From: Acinetobacter sp. MB5
GTDB taxonomy: Bacteria > Pseudomonadota > Gammaproteobacteria > Pseudomonadales > Moraxellaceae
Assembly: GCF_003261585.1 (NCBI RefSeq)
Contig: NZ_POVU01000004.1
Location: 1 to 64,000, forward strand
DNA: 64,000 nt
Direction of reading: 5' to 3'
Part shown: in pieces, positions 47,374 to 56,329 of the stretch
Layout of the letters: every line of letters begins with the position of its first letter
Position numbering within the stretch: position 1 is the stretch's first letter
The notes under the pieces: model-generated
What the model was told of the DNA's origin: nothing
What the model saw: the letters and a program-made list of their open reading frames with translations, nothing else
Databases searched by the model: none
Translations under genes and position numbers: made by a program

Positions 47374-49485
47374 ATGCCAGGCGAAGAAGTCAGCCAAGCC
47401 AAGCAACAACTTAAACTGATTATTGACGCATATCTGTCAGAAAAAGATGTCGAGCTCGTACTTGCTGCCTGTGATTTCGCCGACCTTGCACATAGCGGCA
47501 TAACACGTAAAAGTGGCGAACCTTATGTACTACACCCGATTGCTGTCTGTAGTATTTTGGCTCACATGCGTCTTGACTCCCAAACTCTCATGGCTGCGCT
47601 GCTACATGATGTGATTGAGGACACAGAATTTACCAAAGAAGAAATCGCCAGCAAATTTGGCAAAGTCGTTGCTGAACTGGTCGATGGCGTGACCAAGCTG
47701 ACTCACTCTAGCGACAAACAAGTCAATAAGGCCGCTTCATTTCGTAAGATTCTGCAAGCCACGCTTCAAGATCCACGTGTCATTATTATCAAACTTGCAG
47801 ACCGTTATCACAACATGACCACGCTTGATGCGTTGCGTCCAGATAAACGTGCACGTATTGCCCAAGAAACGTTTGATATTTTTGTCCCGATGGCGCGTAT
47901 TGTCGGCATGAATGAAATGGGGGATAACCTCGAATATTTATGTTATGAAAATTTAGATTTAGACGTTTTTAATAAAATCCAGCAAGCCCTTCAGCAGACC
48001 CGACCTAAACGCTGTGAATACCAGCAAATCTGGGAAAACAATCTGACTCAGCTACTCCAGCAACACCAACTGACAGGTCGTATTAAAAAGAAAAATAATA
48101 ATATCGAACTGATTCGACATTTCTTAAAAAATGACATCAATCTTCAAGAACTGACTCGCAGCCATACCTTTGAAATTATTTTGACCAGTATTGCAGACTG
48201 TGACCGTCTTGTTGAAGTTTTGAGAGAGAATTTTCAGGTTTTAGAATTTAATGACCATATTCGCCGCCCACTACCAGGTGGCAATCAATCCTTAATGATC
48301 AAACTTAAGGGTGAAAAAACAACCCTCTCATTAACCATACAAACGGAGCTGATGCGTAAAGCTGCTCGTTTTGGTGTAGTTTTGGGTGAAAGTGCACCTC
48401 AAGCCTGTCGTTCTGCCATTCAAGCATCCATGCAGAATCTAAACACACTGATTGACGATGAATGTGCAAAAACCACCTTTAATGACCTGCTCGACTATTT
48501 GCATCAGGAAAAAATCTGGGTGTATACACCACATGGGCATCTACATGAACTGCCACAAGGTGCAACGATTGTTGATTTTGCTTATGCAGCCAGCCTGTTT
48601 TTAGGCAACCATGCCATTGGGGCGAAAATTGATGGTGAAACCAAACCCCTCTCGACACCGCTGAGCAGTGGTCAAGTCATTGAAGTTTTAACGGATGTTT
48701 TGGCAACACCAAACCCTGACTGGTTAAGCTTCATCAACACACAAAAAGCACGCCGTGCCATTCAGAATATCTTGCGTGAACAGGATGTAGAAGAACAACG
48801 GATTATCGGCAAACAAGCTCTTGACCGTTCTTTGCGTATGTTTAACAGCTCAAGCCATGAACTTTCGGAAGATGACTGGACTAATGTTCTTGCTTGGCGA
48901 CATCTCGATAATCCAAATACGCTATACGAACAAATCGCTGTAGGTGACTTATTACCACAACTGGTTGCCAATCATCTCTTCTCTATCGATAGTCAGGTGG
49001 AAGAAGAAACCAGCTCACATCGTCTAATTCAAGGCACAGATGGCATTGATGTTAAATATGCGCGTTGTTGCAACCCAATTTTAGGTGATCCAATTCAGGG
49101 GCATTTATCACGTCGTGGTCTGATTGTGCACCGTGAACGCTGCTACAACTTATTGCATGAGCAACATCTCCATCCTGAAAATATTATGCCGTTGCAGTGG
49201 AGCGATTATGATGTCGATGATGTCAGCTTCACCGCATATTTATGCATTGACCTCAGCATGAATGACGAACAAATTTCTGACCTGATTTATCAATGTCGTA
49301 AAGCCAAATTTGGTGTGGAAATGGTGATTTCACAAGACAATAAAACCTATGTCAATGTCGTTGTGAACAACCGTAAAGAAATTGCCAAAGTCATCCGTGA
49401 ATTACGTCTGCACTTTGGTTTCCCTCGAATTCTACGTCAAGATACACCTGTTACAATTAGTGAAACACAGCATAAAGTTGTATAA
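47374..49485 (+). CDS. spoT: SpoT (p)ppGpp hydrolase with degenerate synthetase domain
   Basis: A 703-residue RelA/SpoT homologue. The HD hydrolase site is intact: His54, His78-Asp79, Glu82-Asp83 and Asn147. The following region (about 220-340) aligns only by position with the synthetase domain and lacks its hallmark RVKxxxSI, YQSLH and EVQIRT-like motifs. TGS (VYTPHGHLHELPQGATIVDF, about 385-445), helical and C-terminal ACT domains are present. This agrees with the monofunctional hydrolase SpoT described in Acinetobacter; synthesis would need RelA elsewhere. Confidence 0.95.
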   Translation: MPGEEVSQAKQQLKLIIDAYLSEKDVELVLAACDFADLAHSGITRKSGEPYVLHPIAVCSILAHMRLDSQTLMAALLHDVIEDTEFTKEEIASKFGKVVAELVDGVTKLTHSSDKQVNKAASFRKILQATLQDPRVIIIKLADRYHNMTTLDALRPDKRARIAQETFDIFVPMARIVGMNEMGDNLEYLCYENLDLDVFNKIQQALQQTRPKRCEYQQIWENNLTQLLQQHQLTGRIKKKNNNIELIRHFLKNDINLQELTRSHTFEIILTSIADCDRLVEVLRENFQVLEFNDHIRRPLPGGNQSLMIKLKGEKTTLSLTIQTELMRKAARFGVVLGESAPQACRSAIQASMQNLNTLIDDECAKTTFNDLLDYLHQEKIWVYTPHGHLHELPQGATIVDFAYAASLFLGNHAIGAKIDGETKPLSTPLSSGQVIEVLTDVLATPNPDWLSFINTQKARRAIQNILREQDVEEQRIIGKQALDRSLRMFNSSSHELSEDDWTNVLAWRHLDNPNTLYEQIAVGDLLPQLVANHLFSIDSQVEEETSSHRLIQGTDGIDVKYARCCNPILGDPIQGHLSRRGLIVHRERCYNLLHEQHLHPENIMPLQWSDYDVDDVSFTAYLCIDLSMNDEQISDLIYQCRKAKFGVEMVISQDNKTYVNVVVNNRKEIAKVIRELRLHFGFPRILRQDTPVTISETQHKVV

Positions 49486-49519
49486 ATTAGGCCGATCATC
49501 CTGCATCGATTGTGTTATA

Positions 49520-49535
49520 TATATCAATTGATATA
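49520..49535. promoter_or_regulatory. 16-bp perfect palindrome upstream of ridA
   Basis: TATATCAATTGATATA lies 29 bp before the ridA start codon, ahead of its AAAGGAG. It may be an operator or simply an AT-rich promoter element. Confidence 0.45.
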
Positions 49536-49563
49536 GGTCATTGAATTTGTAAAGGAGATATTC

Positions 49564-49944
49564 ATGTCACGCCAAGTGATTCATACTGAAAATGCACCTG
49601 CTGCAATTGGAACTTATTCTCAAGCCATTTTAGTTGGGAATACATTGTATCTTTCTGGACAAATCGGTTTAGATCCATACAGCATGGAATTGGTAGATGG
49701 TATCGAAGCACAAATTCGTCGTGTATTTGACAATATCAAAGCGGTTTGTGAAGCAGCAGGCGGATCATTAGCAGACTTTGCAAAGTTGAATATCTTCTTG
49801 ACTGATTTATCAAATTTCCAACTCGTCAACCAGATTATGGGTGAATACTTCCCACAGCCTTACCCTGCTCGTGCAGCATTAGGCGTGGCAAGCTTACCTA
49901 AGGGTGCTTTAGTGGAAATGGACGGGATCGTGATTATTCCTTAA
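49564..49944 (+). CDS. ridA: RidA (enamine/imine deaminase)
   Basis: A 126-residue YjgF/RidA protein that hydrolyses reactive 2-aminoacrylate and related enamines. It has the typical start [17 protein letters not shown] and the active-site Arg region [27 protein letters not shown] lies upstream. It follows spoT but is separated by about 78 bp with a palindrome. Confidence 0.95.
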   Translation: MSRQVIHTENAPAAIGTYSQAILVGNTLYLSGQIGLDPYSMELVDGIEAQIRRVFDNIKAVCEAAGGSLADFAKLNIFLTDLSNFQLVNQIMGEYFPQPYPARAALGVASLPKGALVEMDGIVIIP

Positions 49945-49958
49945 GCCCGAGCTAATTT

Positions 49959-49986
49959 AAAACCACCGATCAGGTGGTTTTTTTTC
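49959..49986 (+). terminator. Terminator of ridA
   Basis: AAAACCACC (49959-49967) pairs with GGTGGTTTT (49973-49981), loop GATCA, then a T run. Confidence 0.92.
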
Positions 49987-50032
49987 ATTCAAAAACTCAA
50001 TAAGAGTTTCGCTAAACTTAAGATGAAACCAG

Positions 50033-50060
50033 TTGACAAACGATAACAATTATCAATAAT
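50033..50060 (+). promoter_or_regulatory. Promoter of bfd with embedded Fur-type box
   Basis: A perfect -35 TTGACA (50033-50038) and a -10 AATAAT (50055-50060) are 16 bp apart. Between and over them lies GATAACAATTATCAATAAT (50042-50060), resembling the Fur box (GATAATGATAATCATTATC). This places Fur to repress bfd when iron is plentiful. Confidence 0.75.
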
Positions 50061-50096
50061 ATCAGTAATCGTATTTATCTTTCCATAGGTGCGCAC

Positions 50097-50291
50097 ATGT
50101 ATGTTTGTTTATGTCGCGGGATTACTGACCAAGATATCAAAGATGCAGTTGCTAACGGCACAGAAACTTTTCGAGAAATTCGTGATTTACTCGATTTAGG
50201 AACCTGCTGTGGGCGCTGTGTACCTGAAGCACGTAGTATCATCAGTGAAGAATTGGCAGCAATTGCCGCAAAAATTTCCGTGGCAGCATAA
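50097..50291 (+). CDS. bfd: Bacterioferritin-associated ferredoxin
   Basis: A 64-residue [2Fe-2S] protein with Cys4, Cys6, Cys38 and Cys41, the CxC...CxxC pattern of Bfd. It delivers electrons to bacterioferritin haem to release stored iron. The Fur-type promoter fits induction under iron starvation. The bfr gene follows 197 bp downstream on the same strand. Confidence 0.95.
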   Translation: MYVCLCRGITDQDIKDAVANGTETFREIRDLLDLGTCCGRCVPEARSIISEELAAIAAKISVAA

Positions 50292-50488
50292 TACAATAAC
50301 GAGTATTTCCCCTCGCCTGTCCGCGACTCCCTGAAATGTTATTTTTATCAAGCACATAAAAATACCATCTGATGGTGATTTTCATTTGCCGTTCTATAAA
50401 TTACTCGCAGCAATGCAACTTATTGGTTAAGATGAACTTATTGTTGCCTTAATCTGTTGAGGCTTGCATTTTTTGCGGAGAAATAATA

Positions 50489-50962
50489 ATGAAAGGCAAT
50501 CGTGATGTTATTAATCAGTTGAATCAGGTGTTGTATCACCATCTCACTGCAATCAATCAATATTTTTTACATTCACGCATGTTTAACGACTGGGGCATTG
50601 AAAAACTTGGTTCGGCAGAATACAAAGAATCTATTCGCCAAATGAAGCATGCAGACAAAGTCATTGAACGGATTTTATTTTTAGAAGGTCTGCCAAATTT
50701 ACAGCATTTGGGTAAATTGTATATTGGTCAGCATACGCTTGAAGCATTACATTGCGATGTGCGCAAAGTTAAAGAAAACATCGAAGTCCTCAAACATGCT
50801 GTAGCATTATCTGAACAGTTACAGGACTATGTATCACGTGATTTAGTTCAGGAAATTCTAGAGTCTGAAGAAGATTACTGGGACTGGCTTGAAACCCAAA
50901 TTGATCTCACTGAGAGTGTTGGAATCGAAAACTATATTCAAAGCAATATGTCGGATGAATAG
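50489..50962 (+). CDS. bfr: Bacterioferritin subunit lacking most ferroxidase ligands
   Basis: A 157-residue bacterioferritin of usual length that aligns without gaps to E. coli Bfr. The haem ligand Met52 and His54 are kept, and Glu127 is kept, but Glu18 is His, Glu51 is Gln, Glu94 is Val and His130 is Tyr. It should bind haem but be unable to oxidise iron alone, as in heteropolymeric bacterioferritins where a second subunit supplies the ferroxidase site. A second bfr gene is expected elsewhere. Confidence 0.93.
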   Translation: MKGNRDVINQLNQVLYHHLTAINQYFLHSRMFNDWGIEKLGSAEYKESIRQMKHADKVIERILFLEGLPNLQHLGKLYIGQHTLEALHCDVRKVKENIEVLKHAVALSEQLQDYVSRDLVQEILESEEDYWDWLETQIDLTESVGIENYIQSNMSDE

Positions 50963-51074
50963 GCTTCTTTCATATGTCCTTTTTATTTCTCTTGCGCTGC
51001 ATTGAAATATATTTCAATTTGCTCAGGGAGAAAAATAAAGAGGGTGTAGACAATTAGGAAAGAAGTCTAATAAT

Positions 51075-51102
51075 AAAAAAGCTGCCCTGTAGCAGCTTTT
51101 TT
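51075..51102 (-). terminator. Terminator shared by bfr and the PglL-like gene
   Basis: An 11-bp perfect stem (51075-51085 with 51092-51102, core GCTGC), with A6 and T6 flanks. It works in both directions. Confidence 0.9.
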
Positions 51103-51115
51103 ATTGGCTTAATAC

Positions 51116-52762
51116 TTAATGCAGTGAATGTCCATTGTGGTCTTGATCAAGCAATAACTGACCATAAGGATGGCTCACCTGATATAAACCATGAATCAAT
51201 TCGAGCTGGTGCTCAGCTTCTTTCATTTGTCCGTTATAGGCTAAAAGCTGGGCATATTTATATAAGTCATAATGCGTTGGAGTAATCACCACCACATGAT
51301 GATAACGTTCCAACTGCTGCGGTGTTAAAGAACTAAAACGATTCAGATAATACCAGTCTGCACGTTGGTCAAACTGGTCTAATACATAAATACGATACGG
51401 CTTCACCGCAGGAATGCCCTGATCAGAATGTTTACGTCCCTGATTGAGCGCATCGATCGAAGTTAAATAATCGCGCCAGATTAAGCCATACAATAAAATA
51501 CAGATCACCAAGATGGCCGTATTGAAATTTGCCACCCATTTGAAGGTTTTGAATGAGGTGCCATGAGCTTGGATCACCCCCAGCAAGAACCCGACTGGCA
51601 ATAAGAAGTACGCATAATCTTGTGGGAACTCAAACATGGCATGTATCAGGACACAACACACCATTAGCGTAGCCACTAAGGCTTCACTCTTTTTCACCTG
51701 TTTGTTGAGTTTCCAGATCCACCAAGCGACAAAACCAACAATCGCTGTCCCCAAAATCACCCCATTCCAGACCAACAATTCGAGAATCAGGTTATGGGCA
51801 CTGTTCGTTCGCTCATTATGCTCAAGGAAATCTGCACCGACCAGTTGTGCATAACTCGTCTGATTCCAGCCATAGCCCAGTAACGGATGTTGCTGAATGG
51901 CATAAACCATTTGCATCCAGATACTAAAACGAGAATGGCTTGAACTGGCACGCTCAATCACATCTGACATTTCAGAATGAGATAACCCAACATGCACCAA
52001 TACTGTATTTAACATCGGTACAGCGAGTAAACTGCCCACATAGAGACCGACCCACAACACCACATGGTAGCGTTTAAAGCGCTGCTCTGCTGAGAGTTTA
52101 AAAAACAGATAAGCACTCAATACCACACAAGCGACCCACGGCGTACGTGACTGGCTCAGTGCGATAGTGAACGTGAGTAATAACGCACCTAAAGTCACTA
52201 ACCACGTTGGTAAAACCCGCTTCTCAAACAGATAAAGCGCGCCCATGAGGCTCATCATCAGGAAAGTTGCCATGTTATTTGGCTGCGCAAAGTTCCCATA
52301 AGGACGGTTACCACGCAAAGGCATAATCCCAGGAACATCATGATCTAGATGTAACCATTGTAATAAAGCAATCCCCACAGTGATTAAACCCACCACAAAA
52401 ACCAGCAGACTCCATCCTTTAAAGATTTTTTCACGCTGCTCAGGGTCTTGAGTCAAATTAAAACCAAGTACCACCATCATGGCAAAGGCAAAAAGATACA
52501 ACCCAGAGAGTAGTGCTTTATTAAAATAAAACTCGATGCCCAATACCCACTGTACAAATGGAATACACGCTATGGCAAAGAGTGGTAGATTGAGCTTGGG
52601 TAAATACAATGGTTTATCGATATAAAGTGCCAAAGTACATAGAGCCGCAGCATAGGCAAACAGTTCACTCGAGAACGTCAGCCAAGGCGTATAGTGATAT
52701 GGAGATAGCCAAGACAGCGCTAAAAGCACAGCGATGACCAAAAACAGGATTCTTTGCATCAT
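51116..52762 (-). CDS. PglL/Wzy_C-family O-oligosaccharyltransferase
   Basis: A 548-residue membrane protein with about 12 hydrophobic segments, a large periplasmic loop carrying the conserved His in NSAHNLILELLVWNG, and a soluble C-terminal domain with tetratricopeptide-like helices. This is the PglL/O-antigen-ligase architecture, which transfers lipid-linked glycans to serines of pilin or other proteins. ATG 52762 is preferred; the hydrophobic extension to 52834 has no ribosome-binding site. A Wzy/WaaL-type role on lipopolysaccharide is the alternative. Confidence 0.8.
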   Translation of the reverse strand: MMQRILFLVIAVLLALSWLSPYHYTPWLTFSSELFAYAAALCTLALYIDKPLYLPKLNLPLFAIACIPFVQWVLGIEFYFNKALLSGLYLFAFAMMVVLGFNLTQDPEQREKIFKGWSLLVFVVGLITVGIALLQWLHLDHDVPGIMPLRGNRPYGNFAQPNNMATFLMMSLMGALYLFEKRVLPTWLVTLGALLLTFTIALSQSRTPWVACVVLSAYLFFKLSAEQRFKRYHVVLWVGLYVGSLLAVPMLNTVLVHVGLSHSEMSDVIERASSSHSRFSIWMQMVYAIQQHPLLGYGWNQTSYAQLVGADFLEHNERTNSAHNLILELLVWNGVILGTAIVGFVAWWIWKLNKQVKKSEALVATLMVCCVLIHAMFEFPQDYAYFLLPVGFLLGVIQAHGTSFKTFKWVANFNTAILVICILLYGLIWRDYLTSIDALNQGRKHSDQGIPAVKPYRIYVLDQFDQRADWYYLNRFSSLTPQQLERYHHVVVITPTHYDLYKYAQLLAYNGQMKEAEHQLELIHGLYQVSHPYGQLLLDQDHNGHSLH

Positions 52763-52960
52763 GAGCAAAACAGGTGAAAAATAAAGCGCGTAGTATAGAA
52801 TATTTTTTTGCAAAGCTATGTAGCACAACCTCACCTTTACTCAAACATCTTGTATAAATTTTTCTATTTATGGGATGATGATTTATCAAACCAGCACAAG
52901 AACACGGATCAAAGCTTGCTAACATTATTTTAAGAACAGCCACAACAATAGGTACATCAT

Positions 52961-53854
52961 ATGCAGCTTCAAGGACAAGAACTTCATTTACGCCGTGCCG
53001 AAATTGGGCAAGGAACGGTCATCGCACGTGCCTTACCCCACCGTGACAAACGCATGATTGGGGCTTGGTGCTTTCTCGACCATGCAGGCCCTGTCGAATT
53101 TTCACAGGGGCAAGGTCTAGACATTGGCCCACATCCGCATATGGGCCTACAAACCTTCACATGGATGATTGAAGGCACACTCATGCATACTGACAGCTTA
53201 GGCTCGAAGCAGTTGATTCAGCCCAAACAGGTGAATCTCATGACCGCGGGGTATGGGATTTCACATACGGAAGTCACTCCACCCAATGAAACGCAGCTCC
53301 ATACTGCCCAGCTTTGGATTGCCCTCCCCGATGAACAGCTCAATATGCCTGCAAAATTTCAGCATTACCCTGATCTTCCTGTCGTACAGCAGGATCAGAT
53401 TGAATGTCGAGTTTTGGTTGGAGAGTTTTTGGGGCAAACTTCTCCTGTTGAAGTCTATAGCCCACTGCTGGCTGTGGATCTCTACGCAGAGCAGGCCCAT
53501 CAAACGAGCTTCAGTCTAAATGCGGAGTTTGAATATGGCGTTTTATTGTTGTCGGGTTCTGCTCAAGTCAACGGACAAACGCTCACCACGGAAAACATGA
53601 TGGTGTTCGCAACAGGTTCTACTGAGTTGAGCTTGAGCCTTGCTGCTGAAAGCCGTGTATTGCTCATTGGTGGTGAACCCTTTAAGTCGCCAATTTTACT
53701 GTGGTGGAATTATGTGGGGCGCACTGAGGAAGGGATTAAAGAAGCCCATCAACAATGGCTCGCACAAGATGATCGTTTTGGAAATATTCCAGATTACCCA
53801 GGTGAACGCCTCAAAGCACCTGACTTTCCAGCACATATGAGGGCATCAAAATGA
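52961..53854 (+). CDS. Pirin-family protein (first copy)
   Basis: A 297-residue bicupin with intact metal site: His58, His60, His102 and Glu104 (GPHPHMG and SHTEV). Bacterial pirins such as YhhW are quercetinases or metal-dependent regulators. It is followed by the osmC-like gene with a 4-bp overlap, so the two form an operon. Confidence 0.88.
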   Translation: MQLQGQELHLRRAEIGQGTVIARALPHRDKRMIGAWCFLDHAGPVEFSQGQGLDIGPHPHMGLQTFTWMIEGTLMHTDSLGSKQLIQPKQVNLMTAGYGISHTEVTPPNETQLHTAQLWIALPDEQLNMPAKFQHYPDLPVVQQDQIECRVLVGEFLGQTSPVEVYSPLLAVDLYAEQAHQTSFSLNAEFEYGVLLLSGSAQVNGQTLTTENMMVFATGSTELSLSLAAESRVLLIGGEPFKSPILLWWNYVGRTEEGIKEAHQQWLAQDDRFGNIPDYPGERLKAPDFPAHMRASK

Positions 53855-54261
53855 GTGTCGTCGGTCATAGCCAAGTACAAGCCTTACCTGAACAATGGAA
53901 AGGACTCATCAGATGTGGAAAACATGAGTTTTTTACTGATGAACCTGAACACCTAGAAGGGCAAAACCAAGGGGCAGCCCCTTATGATCTGCTGTGCAGC
54001 AGTCTGGTCGCCTGCACCATGATCACTCTACGTATGTATGCCAAACATAAAGGCATCGACTTGGGAGAATTTAGCGTATCAGCAGAGTTTCTAAGCCATC
54101 GAGATGGCTTAGAACACATTCAGCGTCATGTCACATTTGAGCAACCCTTGAACGATGAATTGCGTCAGAAGCTCCTCGCGGTGTGTCAAAAGACACCTGT
54201 GACTAAAACGCTTTTACGCAGTGTTGCCATCGAAACGCAGATTTTCGCTCCTGTTCAATAA
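53851..54261 (+). CDS. OsmC/Ohr-family peroxide reductase
   Basis: A 136-residue protein with the two catalytic cysteines, Cys55 (SSLVACTMITLRMYA) and Cys112 (AVCQKTPVT). OsmC-type enzymes reduce organic hydroperoxides. Its ATG overlaps the pirin stop codon. It converges with the second pirin gene. Confidence 0.88.
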   Translation: MSVVGHSQVQALPEQWKGLIRCGKHEFFTDEPEHLEGQNQGAAPYDLLCSSLVACTMITLRMYAKHKGIDLGEFSVSAEFLSHRDGLEHIQRHVTFEQPLNDELRQKLLAVCQKTPVTKTLLRSVAIETQIFAPVQ

Positions 54262-54282
54262 TGCCGACTTTGGCGAGTATGA

Positions 54283-55146
54283 TTACATCTCGCCAAAATC
54301 ACCACGGTTAAAGTCATGAATCGCCTGCATAATTTCTTGCTGGGTGTTCATGACAAACGGCCCGTAACCTTGAATCGGTTCATTCAGCGGTTGTCCTGTC
54401 AAAATCAGAATCCCTGCGCCCTGTTCAGCACTGATCTGAATGGGCGCAGCATCGTCTCGGTCAAACAACACAAAACTGTGATCTGTCACGTCATACTGCT
54501 GGTTAATCCGCACTGTGCCTTGGCGCACCACCACAATACTGGTTTGCCCAACAGGAACGTTAAATTCATGCTGTTGCCCTGCCGCCAGTTGAATATCCCA
54601 GACATTCACAGGACTAAAGGTTGAAGCTGCACCCTGTGCATCGGTATATTGTCCTGCAATCACCCGCAAATAACTGCCTGCATCATCCAGTGCAATTGAA
54701 GGAATCTGCGCTTGGGTAATGGCTTGATATTTACCTTTGGTCATTTTGTCTTTGGCAGGCAAATTCACCCAAAGCTGTACCATTTCCAGCTCACCGCCTT
54801 GCTGGGTAAACGCCTCAGAATGCAGTTCTTCATGCAGCAAGCCTGCACCTGCCGTCATCCATTGCACATCACCTGTTTGAATGGTGCCACCACCGCCATG
54901 CGAGTCACGATGCGAAATTTCACCTTTATAGGCAATCGTCACGGTTTCAAAACCACGATGTGGATGTGCGCCGACCCCACGTGGCGTATTGGTTGGGCTA
55001 AAAAATTCAGGTGCGGCGTAGTCGAGCATCAAAAATGGGCTTAACACTTGCCCTAAACGGTCATAAGAAAATAAGGTGCTGACATGAAACCCATCGCCCA
55101 CCCAATGCTTTTGCTGTGTCCGATATTGCCCAATGACTTTTTTCAT
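54283..55146 (-). CDS. Pirin-family protein (second copy)
   Basis: A 287-residue bicupin with metal ligands His61, His63, His105 and Glu107 (GAHPHRGFET and LLHEE). It is only distantly similar to the pirin at 52961. It is divergent from a LysR regulator, which probably controls it. Confidence 0.88.
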   Translation of the reverse strand: MKKVIGQYRTQQKHWVGDGFHVSTLFSYDRLGQVLSPFLMLDYAAPEFFSPTNTPRGVGAHPHRGFETVTIAYKGEISHRDSHGGGGTIQTGDVQWMTAGAGLLHEELHSEAFTQQGGELEMVQLWVNLPAKDKMTKGKYQAITQAQIPSIALDDAGSYLRVIAGQYTDAQGAASTFSPVNVWDIQLAAGQQHEFNVPVGQTSIVVVRQGTVRINQQYDVTDHSFVLFDRDDAAPIQISAEQGAGILILTGQPLNEPIQGYGPFVMNTQQEIMQAIHDFNRGDFGEM

Positions 55147-55290
55147 GTCGGAATCCTCAGTTGATCTAGAAGATAATTTTACTTGTTACTCGGCAGTCAA
55201 AAAATCCATAAAAATAAGAAGCACTATCTTATATATGCAATAAACAACTTCCGTTACAATCAAGCCGTTGTCCGAACACAGGAATTCGCC

Positions 55291-56214
55291 ATGCATATCT
55301 TTGATGATTACTATTATTTTTATTTGGTCGTCAAACATGGTGGCTTTAGCGCAGCCAGTGAAGCAACACACATCACCAAATCCAAACTGAGCCGACGGAT
55401 TCTAGAACTCGAAGAACGCTTTAATATCAAACTGATTCAACGCACCACACGACACTTTCAGGTCACGCCACTCGGTCAGCAGTTCTATGAAGAATGCCAA
55501 AAAGTCGTCAACCAAATCGAATACAGTGAAAACGTACTCTTACAACAAAAAAGTGAGCCGCAAGGTCTGGTTCGGATTAGCTGCCCGAATGTGATGATGC
55601 AGTTTCAGATTCGCCCGATTCTGAATGCTTTTTTAAAACAATACCCGAAAGTCCAACTCGAACTGGAACTGACCAGTCGCCGTGTCGATGTGTTACATGA
55701 CAATATCGACATTGCGATTCGTACCAGTTTCAACCCGAATGAAGATTCAAGTTTAATCGTACGGGATGTGGTCAAAACCACCCATTGTCTGGTGGCCAGT
55801 CAAAGCTTACTGCAAGGACACGAAATTCAGAATTATCAGGAATTGGTACACTACCCTGCCGTAGCTTTGGGTCTCATGAAAAGCCGTTACACTTGGCATT
55901 TACAGCATTTGGCTACAGGTGAAACTGCTGATTTTCATTTTGAACCGCGTTTGAAATGTAACGACTTGGCGGGTGTGTACTATGCCGTAAAAGATGGATT
56001 AGGCATTGCTGACTTACCGATCTTGACGGTTCAAAAAGATTTGGAGAATGGCAATCTGGTTCAAGTTCTTCCCGAATGGCAGTCCAATACAGGTACCGTG
56101 CAACTGGTGTATGCCTCACGTAAAGGACAGCGTTTAGTCATCGAAAAGCTGATTGAGGCCTTGGTTCAAGGCTTACGCGATATGATCGGACGCGAAGCAG
56201 GCTATATTGCTTAG
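55291..56214 (+). CDS. LysR-family transcriptional regulator
   Basis: A 307-residue regulator with N-terminal winged helix (LVVKHGGFSAASEATHITKS) and C-terminal effector domain. ATG 55291 starts the family's usual MHIFDDYYYF; the open frame upstream to 55183 is leader. It is divergent from the second pirin gene, the usual arrangement for local control, perhaps by quinones or electrophiles. Confidence 0.88.
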   Translation: MHIFDDYYYFYLVVKHGGFSAASEATHITKSKLSRRILELEERFNIKLIQRTTRHFQVTPLGQQFYEECQKVVNQIEYSENVLLQQKSEPQGLVRISCPNVMMQFQIRPILNAFLKQYPKVQLELELTSRRVDVLHDNIDIAIRTSFNPNEDSSLIVRDVVKTTHCLVASQSLLQGHEIQNYQELVHYPAVALGLMKSRYTWHLQHLATGETADFHFEPRLKCNDLAGVYYAVKDGLGIADLPILTVQKDLENGNLVQVLPEWQSNTGTVQLVYASRKGQRLVIEKLIEALVQGLRDMIGREAGYIA

Positions 56215-56329
56215 TCGTCAACAAAAATGCCTGTAAATCACAGTTCAACTACGTAGTTTTGCAAAAAATATAGAATTCAGCAGACCGACTGCTTTAATAT
56301 AGCTTTCTTTTTTCAGTAATTTTTGAGAA

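Noticed and set aside
50358..50384. Weak hairpin after bfd as a terminator
   Set aside because: The paired core is only about five base pairs with mismatched flanks and no clean T tract, so termination cannot be claimed.
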